A stretch of 64,000 nt of DNA, from contig VFFE01007216.1 of the NCBI GenBank assembly GCA_008921705.1, positions 1,351,027 to 1,415,026 on the forward strand. The letters run 5' to 3'. The translations under genes were made by a program, and so were the position numbers. Source of the stretch: Burhinus oedicnemus. Its lineage: Eukaryota > Chordata > Aves > Charadriiformes > Burhinidae. Positions 36,485 to 49,507 of the stretch are shown here, piece after piece; the first letter of the stretch is position 1; each line of letters opens with the position of its first letter. The notes under the pieces are model-generated. The model ran no database searches, was not told the origin of the DNA, and saw only the letters and a program-made list of their open reading frames with translations.

Positions 36485-39400
36485 TGTCTGTACTAAGCTC
36501 ATTATTAGGACTTTACATATCTTTGTCACATAAGAAGATGGAATGGCATTTTAACAAAGTGTAATTAGTTGAACAAGAGTACCTGAGACTCTTTTCAATG
36601 TTATGTACATGTATCTACTATCTGAGCCTATTCCAAGTCCTTCCTTCATTTCCCAACAAATTACTGCCAGAACTACAGTATATTACATTAAAGCATTCAT
36701 GCAATGGGTTAGCGCAATCCAGTTTAGATTCCAAGACCGTTTACTTTAATCTGATCTTCTCTTCCTCTCCTGAAGGAAGAAAACATGGATCATCACAAGC
36801 ATTAAATCCCAAGAACAGGACAACAGAAACAGTCAGTCTTGAAAAAGCAGAGATGAGCTTTCTGTTGCCAGCACAAGTGATGGAGTAGACTTGTCATGCC
36901 TTCTTTTATTGCAAATGAATGCCATTTGGCTTGTACTCTGTATCACCTGCAGTCATTGCTACTGTGTGCACAGAAGCAAATAGCCCAACATCAGAATCCT
37001 GTTAGCTGACAATTATTTGTGACAGTCAGCATCGACCGTTTGACTAGTCTATTTTCAGATGTCTCTATTTGCCTGAGCATTGATACGATGCAATAAAATG
37101 ACTGAAAAATGGAGAAAACCTCAATGTAAAGTGAATAAGCATAGTATGTCCCAGCCAAGTCCAACATGCTAGCTGCATGCTTTGCCTACAACTCCTATTT
37201 TCCTCATGCAGCACCCAGAAATCAAGGTGAGACAGAATGCCACCTTTTTCACATATGGTCTTTGTTGCAGGAAAATTTGACAATCCTAGTGCTGTCATCG
37301 GTGAAAGATATTTAAATAAATATTGAAATGTTGATCTAAATAGTCTTGGCAGGCTCAGCACTACCCAGTTCCTATCACCAAAATTGTTATGCAGCAAATA
37401 ACCAGAGCATGTAAGTTAACAGGTAGCTAAAATAGCAAAGCATAAATGTGTTCTTGAGAACTGGAATTAGTACATTGGTACTAATACATTGGTACTAATA
37501 CACATACCGGGGTGACATGAAAAACCAACAAGGGGCAGACTCTTCTTTTCTGATGCCCTTTTCAATAAATTCCTGCAATGTCATCTAACAGAAGCTAACA
37601 GCAAGGGTTGCACTCTTCTGCCAGCAAACTTTGTTTTTTCCAGTGGAACAGATTGCAATTGACAGGTGAGAAAAGTGATCCTTGTAACCATTATACATCT
37701 GAGTAATTCAATTTTCTGCTGATTCTTAATATAGTACTTCAATGGTTACCAGGCCAACACAGCACCTGCTAATTATATACCTGAAATTCCCTTTACACTA
37801 ATGAAGCAAGTCTTGCCCCTTGGGCTTATGAAGGCAGCTGACACAAAGGCATCAAGCGAGTCAGAAAAATGTCAAAGTGACATCTGATTCTGTAACGACC
37901 AGAACATTATACCTGCCATTAACTACTGCATCCATCCTCCCTGTTCTAAGAAGAACCAAAAACAAAAAAAGTGCACACAAACTACAGCAGCAGGAGAAAA
38001 GGGACCACAGTCATTAAGCTATAGAAGACAGAAATAGAAACAAACCAGTGGAGTCATTATTTGTGCACTGCACAATCAGGGGAGGATTGTTGTTGATTAA
38101 GGTCTCTGTCAAGCCTGTTGTAGATTCCATTTTAAATGTCTGTGATGCGAGGTTTTCCTTTGGGAGTGCATTCCAGGGGCTCAAAATATTCTGCTCTTAA
38201 AAACAGACAAGTTACCAATCCAAACTGGAATCAAGATGGACGTAAACTTTGGAGATTGTTTTTTATTTGGCCTCATATCTGATGCAAATAAATATCTAAA
38301 CATATATATCAGTTTGGACTTCTGGATATCAACAAACCACAGAGAGGATTTAACAGGTGATCAAGAAAAGCAGTGTCTGATCTCATGTAAGCTTCCTAAA
38401 GCTGTGCTAGTAAGTATTTAACAGACACATTTCTCACTGTCTACCACCCTTTTCTAATTCAAATCTTAATATATAGCTGTTGCAAAATCTCCGTATTTAT
38501 CTTCCCACCGTTCCTAGAGGGTCATATGAACACCAGCCTGTTAGAGCAAAATAGGAGCTCCAGCCCAGGATCGCTGAGTCTGAGGTCTGAACCAGCGGAC
38601 AACATTTTTAGAGGAACTGATGCACAGTAGTGGCTTTTCTTGGTTCTTTAACAAATCAGTATTTTGAAAGGGTCTGCAGGGTCAGGTGAACTCTAGAGGC
38701 AATTCAGTTCAAAATAATATCAGTGTGGCTTTTAAAGGGAAATGATCTTCTATTCCAATCTGTAAAAAACATGAAAGTGTAAACCTTGTTTCTTTAGGTG
38801 CCACTTTCTCTGACTTTTGGTTTTCCTGCTCCCTTATGTCTGTGGTAAAGCAGACACTCTTGTATTTGGGATGAAGCTTGACAAATGTTTACAAGGTTGG
38901 TGAATAGCTCATTCATCTGAAACCTCATCAAATTATTTTTGAATCTTCAGAGAATTTGTGTTCAAGGGCTGAGTGCTCAGTGTTGGCTAGGACTCAGGGC
39001 ATTACAGGGGAAATTATTTAGAATATTTAGAAGCATTTTAACAGTCTAGTCATTTCCTTTTAATGTCAAATCACAACTCCATCCAAGTTGTGTGTCCTAC
39101 TAATGAAAAGAAATAGGCACTGACTTTAACTCAGTCACTTCTACATTTGTTCTATCTCAGAGTACCTTACTTAGCAATTCAATGCTGATATTATTCCTTC
39201 AAAAAGTTTACATGTTTCTTTTATATTCTCCAATTGCAATAGTTTCTTGAAAAGCTTATTTCAAAACAGAACCGCTTTCATTATTGCATTCTGTTTAATG
39301 AGAATATCTGCATTTGTAGAAAAAAATAGTGTTTTAGAATCTAAAAAAAAAATCAAAATTATTTCAAAAAGAAATATTATACATAAAAGTATTGACAGCA

Positions 39401-42221
39401 AGAATTAACTCCTTATAATGATGTGATTCTCTTTACTACTCTGTTTAAAAAAATAATAAAAGCTGGTACATGATTTTTTTTCAGAAGCACCAGACGTGAC
39501 AACAGTCCAACATCTGAAAGTCGGTCCTGTGCCTACAGTCAATTTGAGAAACATGAGGTATAATGCAACCTTGTTACCTACATGCATTTTCAAAGTAATT
39601 ATTCCTAAAGCAGATTTGCATTTAATCATGGGTGACAAGCTTCCCATGATAATAAGCTTCAGGCAATTTATGAAAGAAACTCAGCCGTTCTGCTTTAACA
39701 TGTACCAAAGATAAGGAGCGTTAGGAGCCAGGGGATAATATTTCCCTCAATGGTGTCATATTGCACAGATAATTAAACCTGACAGATTTCTTTGTCTTTA
39801 TCCATTGACATTAAGGTTTACAGCCAAAATTTCAGACAAGGCTGCTCAATCCAAGGCTGCTACATGCACATTTCAAATAAAAGTGTCCTGACTATCCAAG
39901 CCATTGAATATTTGCAAATTTTGGGGAGGGGTCCTAACTCAAAAGTTGCAACGGAGAGCTTTAACTTGCAAGAAAGATTTTCCAGGAGAAGGCTCTATAC
40001 AGTCCTTATCAGGAAGGAGAGAGTTTTGCATGTGCATTTTGTATTATCCTAGCTCTCTTTATACATAAGATCTGAGACAAATTGGTATTTTCACCTGGAG
40101 GAAAGGTCAAGGACATTGCAAATAACAGGAAAAAAACCAAAGCAGCAATATAAACATAGCTTTATGTTGGATGGCTGGTTGTAGGCAGATGGACACGCAT
40201 CTGTGCATTTTCTGTGAGCATAAAACAAATCCAGAAAAAAAAAAGCCATGTATTTTACAGACCACACAAAAAGGTTTTCACCACAATTATCAAGCCTTGA
40301 GAGAAAGTTACCTGTGAAAGGTCATTAATAGTGATCAAGAGATTCAGGGAAGAGCTTAACAAGAGCGGTCCTCTAAACCAACTGGTAGCTATAGTATGTG
40401 CAAAACTAGGAAATAAGTTTCTGTCTTAGTGTCCCAAGTGAAAAGGAGACAAGACCCGATCTTGTATGAAATCTTGCACAGAGAAGAACACTGACTACCA
40501 AGTAACCTTTTGCAGAAATAATTTACATGAAATAATGAGAAGTAATAGGAGACGTTTGTTGTTCCCTAATGTTCAGCAAATATATTCAGATCTTCACTTC
40601 AAAGCATGTTGTATCTAAACACAAGATCTTACATAAAAACTGATCCTACTCAAATATAAATAAATTGTACATAAGACCTTTTAAATAAAAATGATGGAAG
40701 CAGTCAGGTTATTTGATGTTTAAAGTTAAAGTTGTATGCCTAGAGTATAAAACTATCCATATCTTTTCAAAATAGATACATGACAATGTTTTGGCTTCTT
40801 CAGACTATAAGACTTGACAGAAAACACTACTGAACATTAAACAGCTTTGTATCACACATGAGTGCAAGGACAACCTCAAATAAACCTGTTCTCTATTTCT
40901 GATGCATGGCCTTCTGCATGACGAAAGTGAGTATGTTGTTTTCTTGATGTATCAGTTTTGAATATCATAGCACAGTAAGCTAAGGGTCCTCAATACACAT
41001 TTTAAGTCTGAGTAGTCTTTTCTTTAATGAAAATCATTGAACTCAGACTACAGTGTTAGATGATTTTGTTTTAAACTGGATCTTATGTTCCACCAGAACT
41101 GTGCAGCTGCTGTTCAATACAATCTAGTATAATCGTTTCATTCTTTTAGGAGCTCTGAATTCATTGATATAAAGATGTAACTGAGAAAATAGAGAAGTGA
41201 TGCAAATCTCAAGAAACAAAGATAAATATCAGTAGCATAATATCAGCAGAGTTGAGAGCATCCTTAAGAGTAGTATCTGTAAGGCAGGCGACTTAGAGCT
41301 TAAGTGTCTATATATAAGAAGTCAGCTGGGATGGCTTTATCCACGTGGGTTGTGCCTTTCTGATTTCAAGTGTTGCTTTGTGTGGAGGTACTTGATAATT
41401 GACAGTTGTATCTTGTCTTTCTTCTTTCTGGAGCATTTCCCCTATTTGCCTATTTTGCCCTCCCTTGTTTTTCCCCCTCAAAAAACATATTAAGGTAGAG
41501 AGTGTACTGAAGAAAGAAATCAATTTTATGAGCAAAACATTGTTTCTTTAACAACTTTAAGGAGCCCACAAAGCATTATTAGATAGCTGACGAAAATTAT
41601 GGGTTTACTAGTTCAATAGAAAATAACTATGTATTCAATTTGTCCAAAACAGTTTTTCATCCCCAAAATTGTCACAAACTAGAAATCTGGAGGAAAAGTT
41701 TAAGACACAAAAACATAGTCAGTTCCCACACTAAAGTGAGGTTATTATCAGGATTTCTCAAGGATCACACTGTTCAGCATGTTCATACAACATTTGGAAG
41801 AGAGGATGTACACTCCAGTGACAAGAGGTCCTAATGTTACTGGACTTGTTCAGAATTCTCTGAACCAAACAGACTACACAGAGCTACACAGATATCACAA
41901 CACTAAGTGACCAGGCAAAAAAAATTAGCAGATTTAATTAATTTAGAAATTAGCAGTGGGAAATACCACCTTAACTATATTCACATAAAAAAATAGACTA
42001 GGACCAAGATTTTAGTCACTCTGGATAGGAAACATAAACTCATGTAAACCCAAAACCCAATAGTTTTCCCCAGACTCAACCTCAACTCTCAGCAACAGAA
42101 AAAGGAGTTGTTAGGGGTGAAATAGGAAGCTTCCTTATATCACTTTATCTATCCACTGTGCTCCCACACCTCAGCCACTGCTTCTCTGTCTCAGACAAAT
42201 CTGGAAATGCTGCTGAAGTGG
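36485..42221. other. No recognised gene or transposon
   Basis: AT-rich, unique-looking DNA. A 14-base perfect tandem duplication (ACATTGGTACTAAT, 37472-37499) is the only repeat noted. Short open frames such as 37065-37397 on the minus strand and 39792-40052 on the plus strand show no recognised domain. Confidence 0.5.
37472..37499 (+). repeat. 14-base tandem duplication
   Basis: Two perfect adjacent copies of ACATTGGTACTAAT. Partial copies flank them on both sides, indicating slippage. Confidence 0.9.
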
Positions 42222-42700
42222 CGACACAGATGATCAGAGAAGTGCAATAAGGTCTTTGGAGAAGGAAAGACTAAGTGGATTAAAATGTCTCAGCCTGGAA
42301 AACAAATGACTAAGAGGATATTAGGTAAAGGTAATCCGTAAATTGTGAATGGTGATGAATGAATAGTTATTCCTTGTTTCTTGGAACTTAGGAACACCCA
42401 GTTAAATCTTCAGATAGCAGTTTTAAAGATAGCCATAAGAAATAGTACAGAATTCTGAAACTCTGCATACGGTGTTGCAGAGGGCAGGTAGTATTGTGCA
42501 GATATATTGAGGATGTAGATTAGTATCTATTAAACAGAAAGGAGAGCACTTCAGGAAGTCCCTAAATTGCTGTCTGTTGAAAGCTGAAGACTTTGTCTAG
42601 GGTAGGATTGCTCTGTTAACCAAGGCATCTCCTATTGACTCCTGTCAGATAGAAGGTACGCAGGCCTTTGACCTATCCCAGTATATCAGCTCTTATGTTT
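42222..42700 (+). mobile_element. Ancient CR1 LINE 3' region
   Basis: Blocks of the 3' end of old amniote CR1 occur in order: AGATGATCAGAG, TCTCAGCCTGGAAAACAAATG, GTGAATGGTGATGAATGAATAG (remnant of the AAATCATGAATGG block), AGGAACACCCAGTTAAAT, CTGTCTGTTGAAAGCTG, and finally CAGGCCTTTGACCTATCCCA followed by TATATCAGCTCTTATGTT. The last block matches the GGACCATTGGTCTGACCCAGTATGG-type terminus. Many indels and stops show that it is very old and has no coding capacity. Confidence 0.75.
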
Positions 42701-44179
42701 GTGATCAAGAGCAAAATAATCTGGAATCCTACTTTGACTTTGGTGATAAAACAAGATTTATGGTGGAATCCAAGATTGCTGAGTCATAACATTTAAGGTT
42801 CCTTAACTACTGGCATTTTTCAACAAAATGGTCTTCTACTGCATGATTTTTAGGCAGCTGCTTTATTTAGATTTAAAACTTGCCTGCAATGCCCATTAGG
42901 CTGCTGTCTAAAAAGATAACCAGATAGAGTTTGCCCACCTGTTTTTATCAGTAGAATTATCTTACTGGATCCTATTACACTTGGAGTTTAGTAGTCAGAA
43001 TATTTGCTTGGTCTAATATTGTGAGGAGTATACGCCCTGAGTTTTTACTGCATCCTCACAGACAGCACAGGAATTAACATGCACATCACTGATATGTTTT
43101 CTTGTAAGGTGTAATACCAACAACTTTTAAAGCATGTTTGCAATACAGTGGGTAAAGTGTTTTAGAAATGTACAGTAATATACTGTATTCAAGATCTTCA
43201 AACCTGAGAACAGACAAAAAAGCTATTCGTTGGTACTCTAAGCAAAAAACAAAAATCAGAATACGTAATTAGATGCAGAAATATGGATGGCACCATTTTT
43301 TTGAAAACATTGAAGAACTACAACAGCCCTTCCAGTCACATTGGGGCAATCATTCTTCAGACAGCTCACTATGTAGATGAATACATTAACGTCAGTATGG
43401 ATAAACCTGGTCATTTTGATATGCCTAATGTGAGAGTAGGGGGTAGGAGACTTATGAGATTCTGTATTTGATCGCTGCCTTCCTGTAGCTGGGTCTAGTA
43501 AAATGTTGCTATGGTAGACAGCAGCTGATTACCCCACACAAAATATTTCAGAATAAGCCTTTGTGACTCTGTAAGTGTTCATATGAAAAACAAAGTCATG
43601 AGCTTCACCTGCTACTCATGAGTGTTGGAGAAGCAGCAGAAGCTGTGGTGAAATTGCTCAGTGCCTGCAGCTAGAAAACTTGGGTGATGGCAAAGAGACT
43701 TGGTGAGTAAATACCATATATTTAATGTCTCCTAGAACTCATAGTAGCTGAGCTACTTTTAAGCCTTGGAGCAAGCACAGTGGGCAAGATATTTCCATGC
43801 CTGTAAACATACTCTGAGATCGCTTGGCACTTCCTATCTATGAGTCTGCTTCTGGCAGTGTTACTATTCCTGCCTTGACCCTTTCCAAGGCCCTTCACTA
43901 AAGCGGCTTTCCACTGCTGCTATCCTCTTCCAGAAAACAGGACTAAAGATATCAGCCAAAAAGGCCCCATCTGCCAAGAACATTCTCAGGAAAACACACT
44001 GATACATCATTTCATTTTCCAAAATTAGTTATATAGTCAAAAGTTGCTTTCACCCTGGAAGAAGAGCTCCCTAAGCACAATCCAGAGACTGCCACCTCTC
44101 TTGGCTGCCCTTTGGGAGATCCCTGCCCAGGAGTTGCCTTATAATCCTGGAGCTCATGCCCAGAAGATCCAGCAGTTCT
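42701..44179. other. No recognised gene
   Basis: Between the ancient and the younger CR1 pieces I see only AT-rich sequence and unrecognised short open frames. The last 100 bases could hold diverged CR1 sequence continuous with the next element. Confidence 0.4.
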
Positions 44180-44701
44180 CTAGGCAGAACACAGGTCACA
44201 TCTGAAGTATTATGTCCAATTCTGGGCTCACCAGTACAAGGAGGATATGGAACTACTGGAGAGAGTCTAGCAAAAGGCCACTCATGATAAAGGGACTGGA
44301 GCGTGAGGAAAGGCTGAGAGAGCTGGGGCTGTTTAGCCTGGAGAAGGCTCAGGGGGAATCTCATAAATATATATAAATACTTGAAGGTGGGTTATAAAGA
44401 AGATGGAGCCAGACTCTTCTCACTGGTGCCCAGTGACAGGATGAGACAATGGGCACAAACTAAAACAGGAGAGTCTGCTGGAACATCAGGAAACACTTTT
44501 TTACTGTGAGGGTGACTGAGCACTGGAACAGGTTGCCCAGAGAGGTTTTTGGAGTCTCCCTCCTTGGAGATGTTCAAAAGCCATCTGGATATAGCCCTGG
44601 GCAACTGGGTCTAGGTGGCCCTGCTTGAGCAGGGGGGTTGGACCAGATAACTCCAGAAGTCCCTTCCAAACTCAGCCATTCTGTGACTCGTGATTCTATG
44701 A
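44180..44701 (+). mobile_element. CR1 LINE 3' end, degraded
   Basis: Plus-strand CR1 starts near AACACAGGTCACATCTGAAG and includes TCCAATTCTGGGCTCACCAG, the GGAGAGAGTCTAG block, GCTGTTTAGCCTGGAGAAG, GCACTGGAACAGGTTGCCCA and GGGGGGTTGGACCAGATAA. It ends with GATTCTATGA at 44701. Stops and frameshifts interrupt the ORF2 C-terminal sequence. The GACCAGATAACTCCAGAAGT variant of the 3' end indicates a CR1 subfamily different from the next copy. Confidence 0.92.
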
Positions 44702-44924
44702 AAGTCAGTGGTGCAGTCCGGAGCATCTTTCCTTCACTACACCATACAAACTGGCGACATGACACTGAAAAGATTATTTGTTGGCAGGAACTGCAGCTAA
44801 TCACTTTTGAATATAGAATTCTGTAGTATGGCCAAGTCTTGAACCTCATACAGACAAGTGTCAGTGGTGAATGCCACTCACAGGTACAGATTCTTAGGAA
44901 TTCAGCGTACTACCCGGGCACGAA

Positions 44925-45224
44925 CACAAGACTTTTTACAAGGGCATGTAGTAATAGGACAAGGGGTAATGGCTTCAAACTAGAAGAGGGTAGATTTAGA
45001 TTAGATCTCAGGAAGAAATTTTTCACTCTGAGGGTGGTGAGGCACTGGAACAGGTTGCCCAGGGAAGTTGTGGAGGCCCCATCCCTGGAAGTGTTCAAGG
45101 CCAGGTTGGATGGGGCTTTGAGCAACCTGGTCTAGTGGGAGGTGTCCTTGCCCATGGTAAGGGGGTTGGAACTAGATGATCTTTAAGGTCCCTTCCAACC
45201 TAAACCATTCTATGATTCTATGAT
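44925..45224 (+). mobile_element. CR1 LINE 3' end, short
   Basis: A second plus-strand CR1, 5'-truncated near ACACAAGACTTTTTACAAGG. It contains the GGGGTTGGAACTAGATGATC block and ends in CTATGATTCTATGATA at about 45224. The reading frame for the last ORF2 residues (about 44940-45135) is intact: [47 protein letters not shown] and LDGALSNLV. The terminal octamer repeat is present about twice. It is a separate insertion from the CR1 about 220 bases upstream, which has its own complete 3' end. Confidence 0.93.
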
Positions 45225-48058
45225 ACATTCCCTACTAGTAGACTTTGGCTGTACTTTATGGGAGTTGTGAGACCTGGAATTAGTTCTAAGACTTTCAGTT
45301 ATTCAGGAATAATGTAAAGAAAAAAAGCTGTATTAAATACTTGGCTACAGACTTGGTTGGTTAACAGAAATCTTACTGATGAACCAGTATAACATTAAAT
45401 CTTGTTATAGACCATCAGCAATAATGTTCAGCATGCACTGAGCAACTGATTAACAAAATTCACTCATGAATGTTCTTCCACTGATGCATATTAATATGCC
45501 ATCTATAATCAGTGACGTATATTACACAGAAATATGTCTTCTGCTGCATTATTTGGTTTCAAGAGGAGCCACATGCAGGATCACATCTGCAATGGTACAT
45601 AAATCAAACTGAAAAGGTCTGAGACAAAGCCTCAAATCTTAGTATAACTTCGTACCATGATATAACTTTTCTTTAGTATTGTACAGACACAGTGTTTATT
45701 AAAAACCCTAATTTACTGGGATCTCTTGCATGCAGTAACACTCACATGAAGAATCTCCCGAACAGAATGGTTGTTTACTGTCTGGATGGCAACAGAGGTC
45801 CCTGGTGTCCTCATCTGTGTTAGGTGAGTCTCTCTGAAATGCTCTTCTGCCAAATTCTTATATACAGATGTCTCCTGGTCCTCCTACGGTTGGTAATCAA
45901 CACATTGAGGCATGCAAATAATACCTATGAACTGTCCTATACACTGCAGGGGCTGCCTGCAGGGAATCTCCTAGACTGTCTGAAATTCCCACATGGAGAG
46001 CTCCTATAACAATTAGTCAAATATTTTGCTATGAAGCCAGCTAAGCATTCAGTCAATTTCTGTAACTATAATTTCCCCCTCATACTAGGTTGAAAATAGT
46101 GACTTTAATGTTAGGTCGTGATACAAATGGTAGGTTTCATTGAGAATCTGGACATCTCACTTTCGCAGAAGTAATCTGCTCTGTCTAAACCTAATTTTGA
46201 CAAGATAACAGACGTTAATACCTTCATATACCAACAATGTCTCACTGGACCAAAATAGCTTTATCAGTCTTTGGACAGAGATGAGATTTCACATCTGAAT
46301 TTCTTGGAATTAAAGATATGATTAGGTGAGAGCTGATGCCTTTATCAGCTGACAAGCATCAGCTTCTTATGCAAAAATCTGTATCTTTATCCCAGACATA
46401 TGAGAGAAAAAAATATGTGGCTAAGGACGTCATAGTTCCAATCGTGGAAAAAATATGATTTCCACTAACAGATACAAGTTAAAATAAATCACCAAGAACT
46501 TTCCATACATACCTTCCCTTAAGCTAAATATGCTATCCATTTTCTGTTTCTGATTCCAACTGACATTAAGTGGGTTATTTGAACAATTCTACTTTAAAAC
46601 TGAGGAAGGGCTCATCATCTGGATTGGTTCTCTCCCTGTAATATTCTGATAAGCTCCTTCTTATCCTTGTTATTACAACTTGCTATTATTTTTATAAACA
46701 TACAACCCAGTATATATTGGGTGCATTCTGTTGGTGATTCTCATGGTTACTGCATTCTGCACCAAACACCCTGACAGTCACCAGTGGCAACTTCCAGTAT
46801 CCACAGAGCTTTATGAGGCAGTCACCAGAACTAGCTGAACTGGAGTGAAATTGTTCAGGGCAGTGGAAGAGAAAGCATTAATTTATTAGAGTGTTTATAT
46901 TTATGACCCTGATTGGCAGAATAGCTATATTTACAGGAAGAAGAAAACGAGTACCTCTTTAATTAAGGGTTATTTTTTGTCTAGGTTAACTCTAGCTGTA
47001 GAGCTGTAGCTGTACTGCTTTTGAAAGAAAGTGGAAAGCATGCCATTTCGTTACAATGGACAAGCACTGCTTTCTCAAATGCACAAAGGTTATTGCCACT
47101 TAACAGACCAGACTCTCAATGAAAGACACTTGACTTAAGTGAAACAGAAGCTGTTGGCAGTAGTCTATAGTGATTTTTTGAAAAAGATGTTTTAACAAAG
47201 CACTTCCCGTACCTCATAGCACATCTTATATTCTCTACGTGAAGGCAGAGTTTCCTAGGATTCCTATGAGTCTTCAAGCAAATCTGTGTAAACATAATAA
47301 AAGGCCAGAAAGAAAATTCACTGAGTATAAAAGAAGGGTAACAAAATAAAAATAAATCAACAGTGAAACAGATGAAGGAAAAAAAATAACATATGAAACA
47401 AATACCAAAATTAAATTATGCTTCAAGAGGTGTAACTGTACTGACACAAGGGCAGAAGAGCCCCACCATGGCACAGGTCTGTTCGCTTGTGATTACAATT
47501 CTGAAGCTTCTCCCTAATCCTAGTGTGACAGCAGCATTTAAAAAAGCTTAGCAATGAAACAGGTTTTATCACCAAGACTACACACCACACTCAGGGAATT
47601 ATCTCCTTGGGCAGTCAAAGAAATTTTTATCTATTTAATTTGGCTTCAGACCCAGGCTGTAAAGATTGATTTCCAGAGGAATGTTGCCAAATCCTATTCT
47701 TCTCCTGGAAACAATAGGAGAAGGCTTAAAAAAAAGTCATGCAGACTTTTTTCAAATATGTATTTAGCTACAGGTAAACCCCCACCACAAGTAATCACCT
47801 CCTGGTGATTTCTCTTACTATTTCTTTGCTCTGAAGAGAGCAAAGAATCACCTGTTTAACAGCTCAGTCCACATCATCTGATTACTCCATAAAACTACAT
47901 TATACTAGGAGTAAAACCTCGTAATCTTGCTCATATACCAGTTACCAGTAACAATAAGGTTACCACCACACTATTTTATACTACTAGTTAATGTAGCATT
48001 AAGTGGGTGCAAATAAGTTAACTTCTTTTGACAGTGATTCAGTATTGTACCAAAGATG
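45225..48058. other. No recognised gene, with a hairpin at 47804-47852
   Basis: AT-rich, unique-looking sequence and short unrecognised open frames. The only structured element noted is the inverted repeat at 47804-47852. Confidence 0.45.
47804..47852. repeat. Inverted repeat with two stem segments
   Basis: The inner stem is TTCTTTGCTCT (47822-47832), loop GAAG, AGAGCAAAGAA (47837-47847), 11 perfect pairs. An outer pair, GGTGATT (47804-47810) with AATCACC (47846-47852), shares two bases with the inner arm and would bulge out the intervening bases. Confidence 0.85.
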
Positions 48059-48125
48059 AACAACCCTATTGGATCAGCCCAGCTCATACACCTGAAAGAT
48101 AATGTACCATGAGAGTGCTGGATAC
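48059..48125 (-). mobile_element. Possible ancient CR1 3' fragment
   Basis: ACAACCCTATTGGATCAGCC resembles the reverse complement of the old CR1 terminus (GGCCATATTGGATCAGACC). The rest is too diverged to follow. Confidence 0.28.
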
Positions 48126-49486
48126 TTACCTGATTATAGACAAAAGGCCAAGAAGAAATGCTGGGATAAAAGGATAGGAATTAAATGAACAGGGTAGGTA
48201 TCTAGATATAAATGCCTGTGTTACCAAAATATCTGTATCATGGAAAAAATAATTTGTAGTGCTAAAGCTGGAGGAAAAGACTCTGAGATGAATCCAAATA
48301 AATGCATTCCAGTTATCTTATTACATTTTCTTGTTTAAATAAATCCATTGCTTTAATAAATATTTTGACTATCCTCAGGATTTAGTTTTCTGTTCTTAAA
48401 CTTTGGGTTGGATTATCCATCAAAGTCAACTCAGGGTCTATGCTTTAAATGGAAAAAAAGGAGATATTAGCTCTGGCTTGTTGGTTGCCAACTAATGAAT
48501 TAAATTAAGTAACCAAAATTGAAGCATACTTCTTGTTAGAACCAACTCGGCAGAGAGAGACAACAGAGCAAGTTATTACATTCCTATCTGTGTTAGCAGC
48601 CACTGCTAGGCATATTATCAGATCCAAAGTGTGAAACACAATGGAAATGGATACTGCTACACAGAAAAAGAATAAAGCAAGTGAGAGGTCCTTCCCATCT
48701 CCCCACCCTTCTCTTTTTCCCTCCACCTGGACTGTCAAGAAGTATTTTCTCAGTTTGTTGTTATCATCCCAATAATTCATGAGACTAAGACAGAGTTGCA
48801 GCCTGATGCTAGTGAAACTGTGTAGTTCAACTGGACAGAGAGGGCTGACTTTGCAACATGGTGACACTAAAAAGGAGTGTTCCACAGCTACCTTCTTCCC
48901 TTTGCTTGCTTCTAGTGCCAGCACCAGCATTCACCGAATCCCTCCGTGAGGGGCTTCAACTCACTAAGGCAGCAGAGAATCAACTCAGCAAAAAGCAGAG
49001 CATAACAGCAAAAAAGGGAGCTGAGCAGAATAAATTCACAGGTGTCTGTGCAAGCCTGACCCCATTGCTGGCTGTTGCAATCACAGCAACCTCCCTCATT
49101 TAAATGCTTTATTATCCTGCTACTTAGAGACCCAAGTCAAAGAACTGAGAAGGTATCCGAGTTGTGATCCTACAAAGCAACTTGAATCCAACTACCAGCT
49201 CTTTTATGGTGAAAGGAGAAAATACTGCCTCTTCCTCCAGCTCCCTCCTTGCACCAGTGCGCTCAAACCCCTTTGTTAGCTGTTTCAGATTGTTACTGCA
49301 GCAAAAGTACATCCATTTTCTTTTTCTGAGTTAGTTTTATGTCTGGTTAGCTATTTGAATCAACTCAAAGAGGACATGGTCTGAAGAAGATAAGTAGTGT
49401 GAGCATATAGCCAACAGGAAGGCAAGGGGCACCAAATGCAGGTAAAGGAATAGGTCAGAACTAGAGGAACTCCTCTTTTTGGGAGT

Positions 49487-49507
49487 TGTTACCTGCTGCA
49501 GGTAACA
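49487..49507. repeat. 21-base palindrome with TACCTG/CAGGTA arms
   Basis: TGTTACCTGC, a single T, then GCAGGTAACA: ten perfect pairs around one central base. Each arm contains CAGGTA, an E-box-like hexamer. Confidence 0.9.

Noticed and set aside
48505..48930. 141-codon minus-strand frame with a hydrophobic segment
   Set aside because: No known family, no conserved motif, overlapped by a plus-strand open frame. Likely chance.
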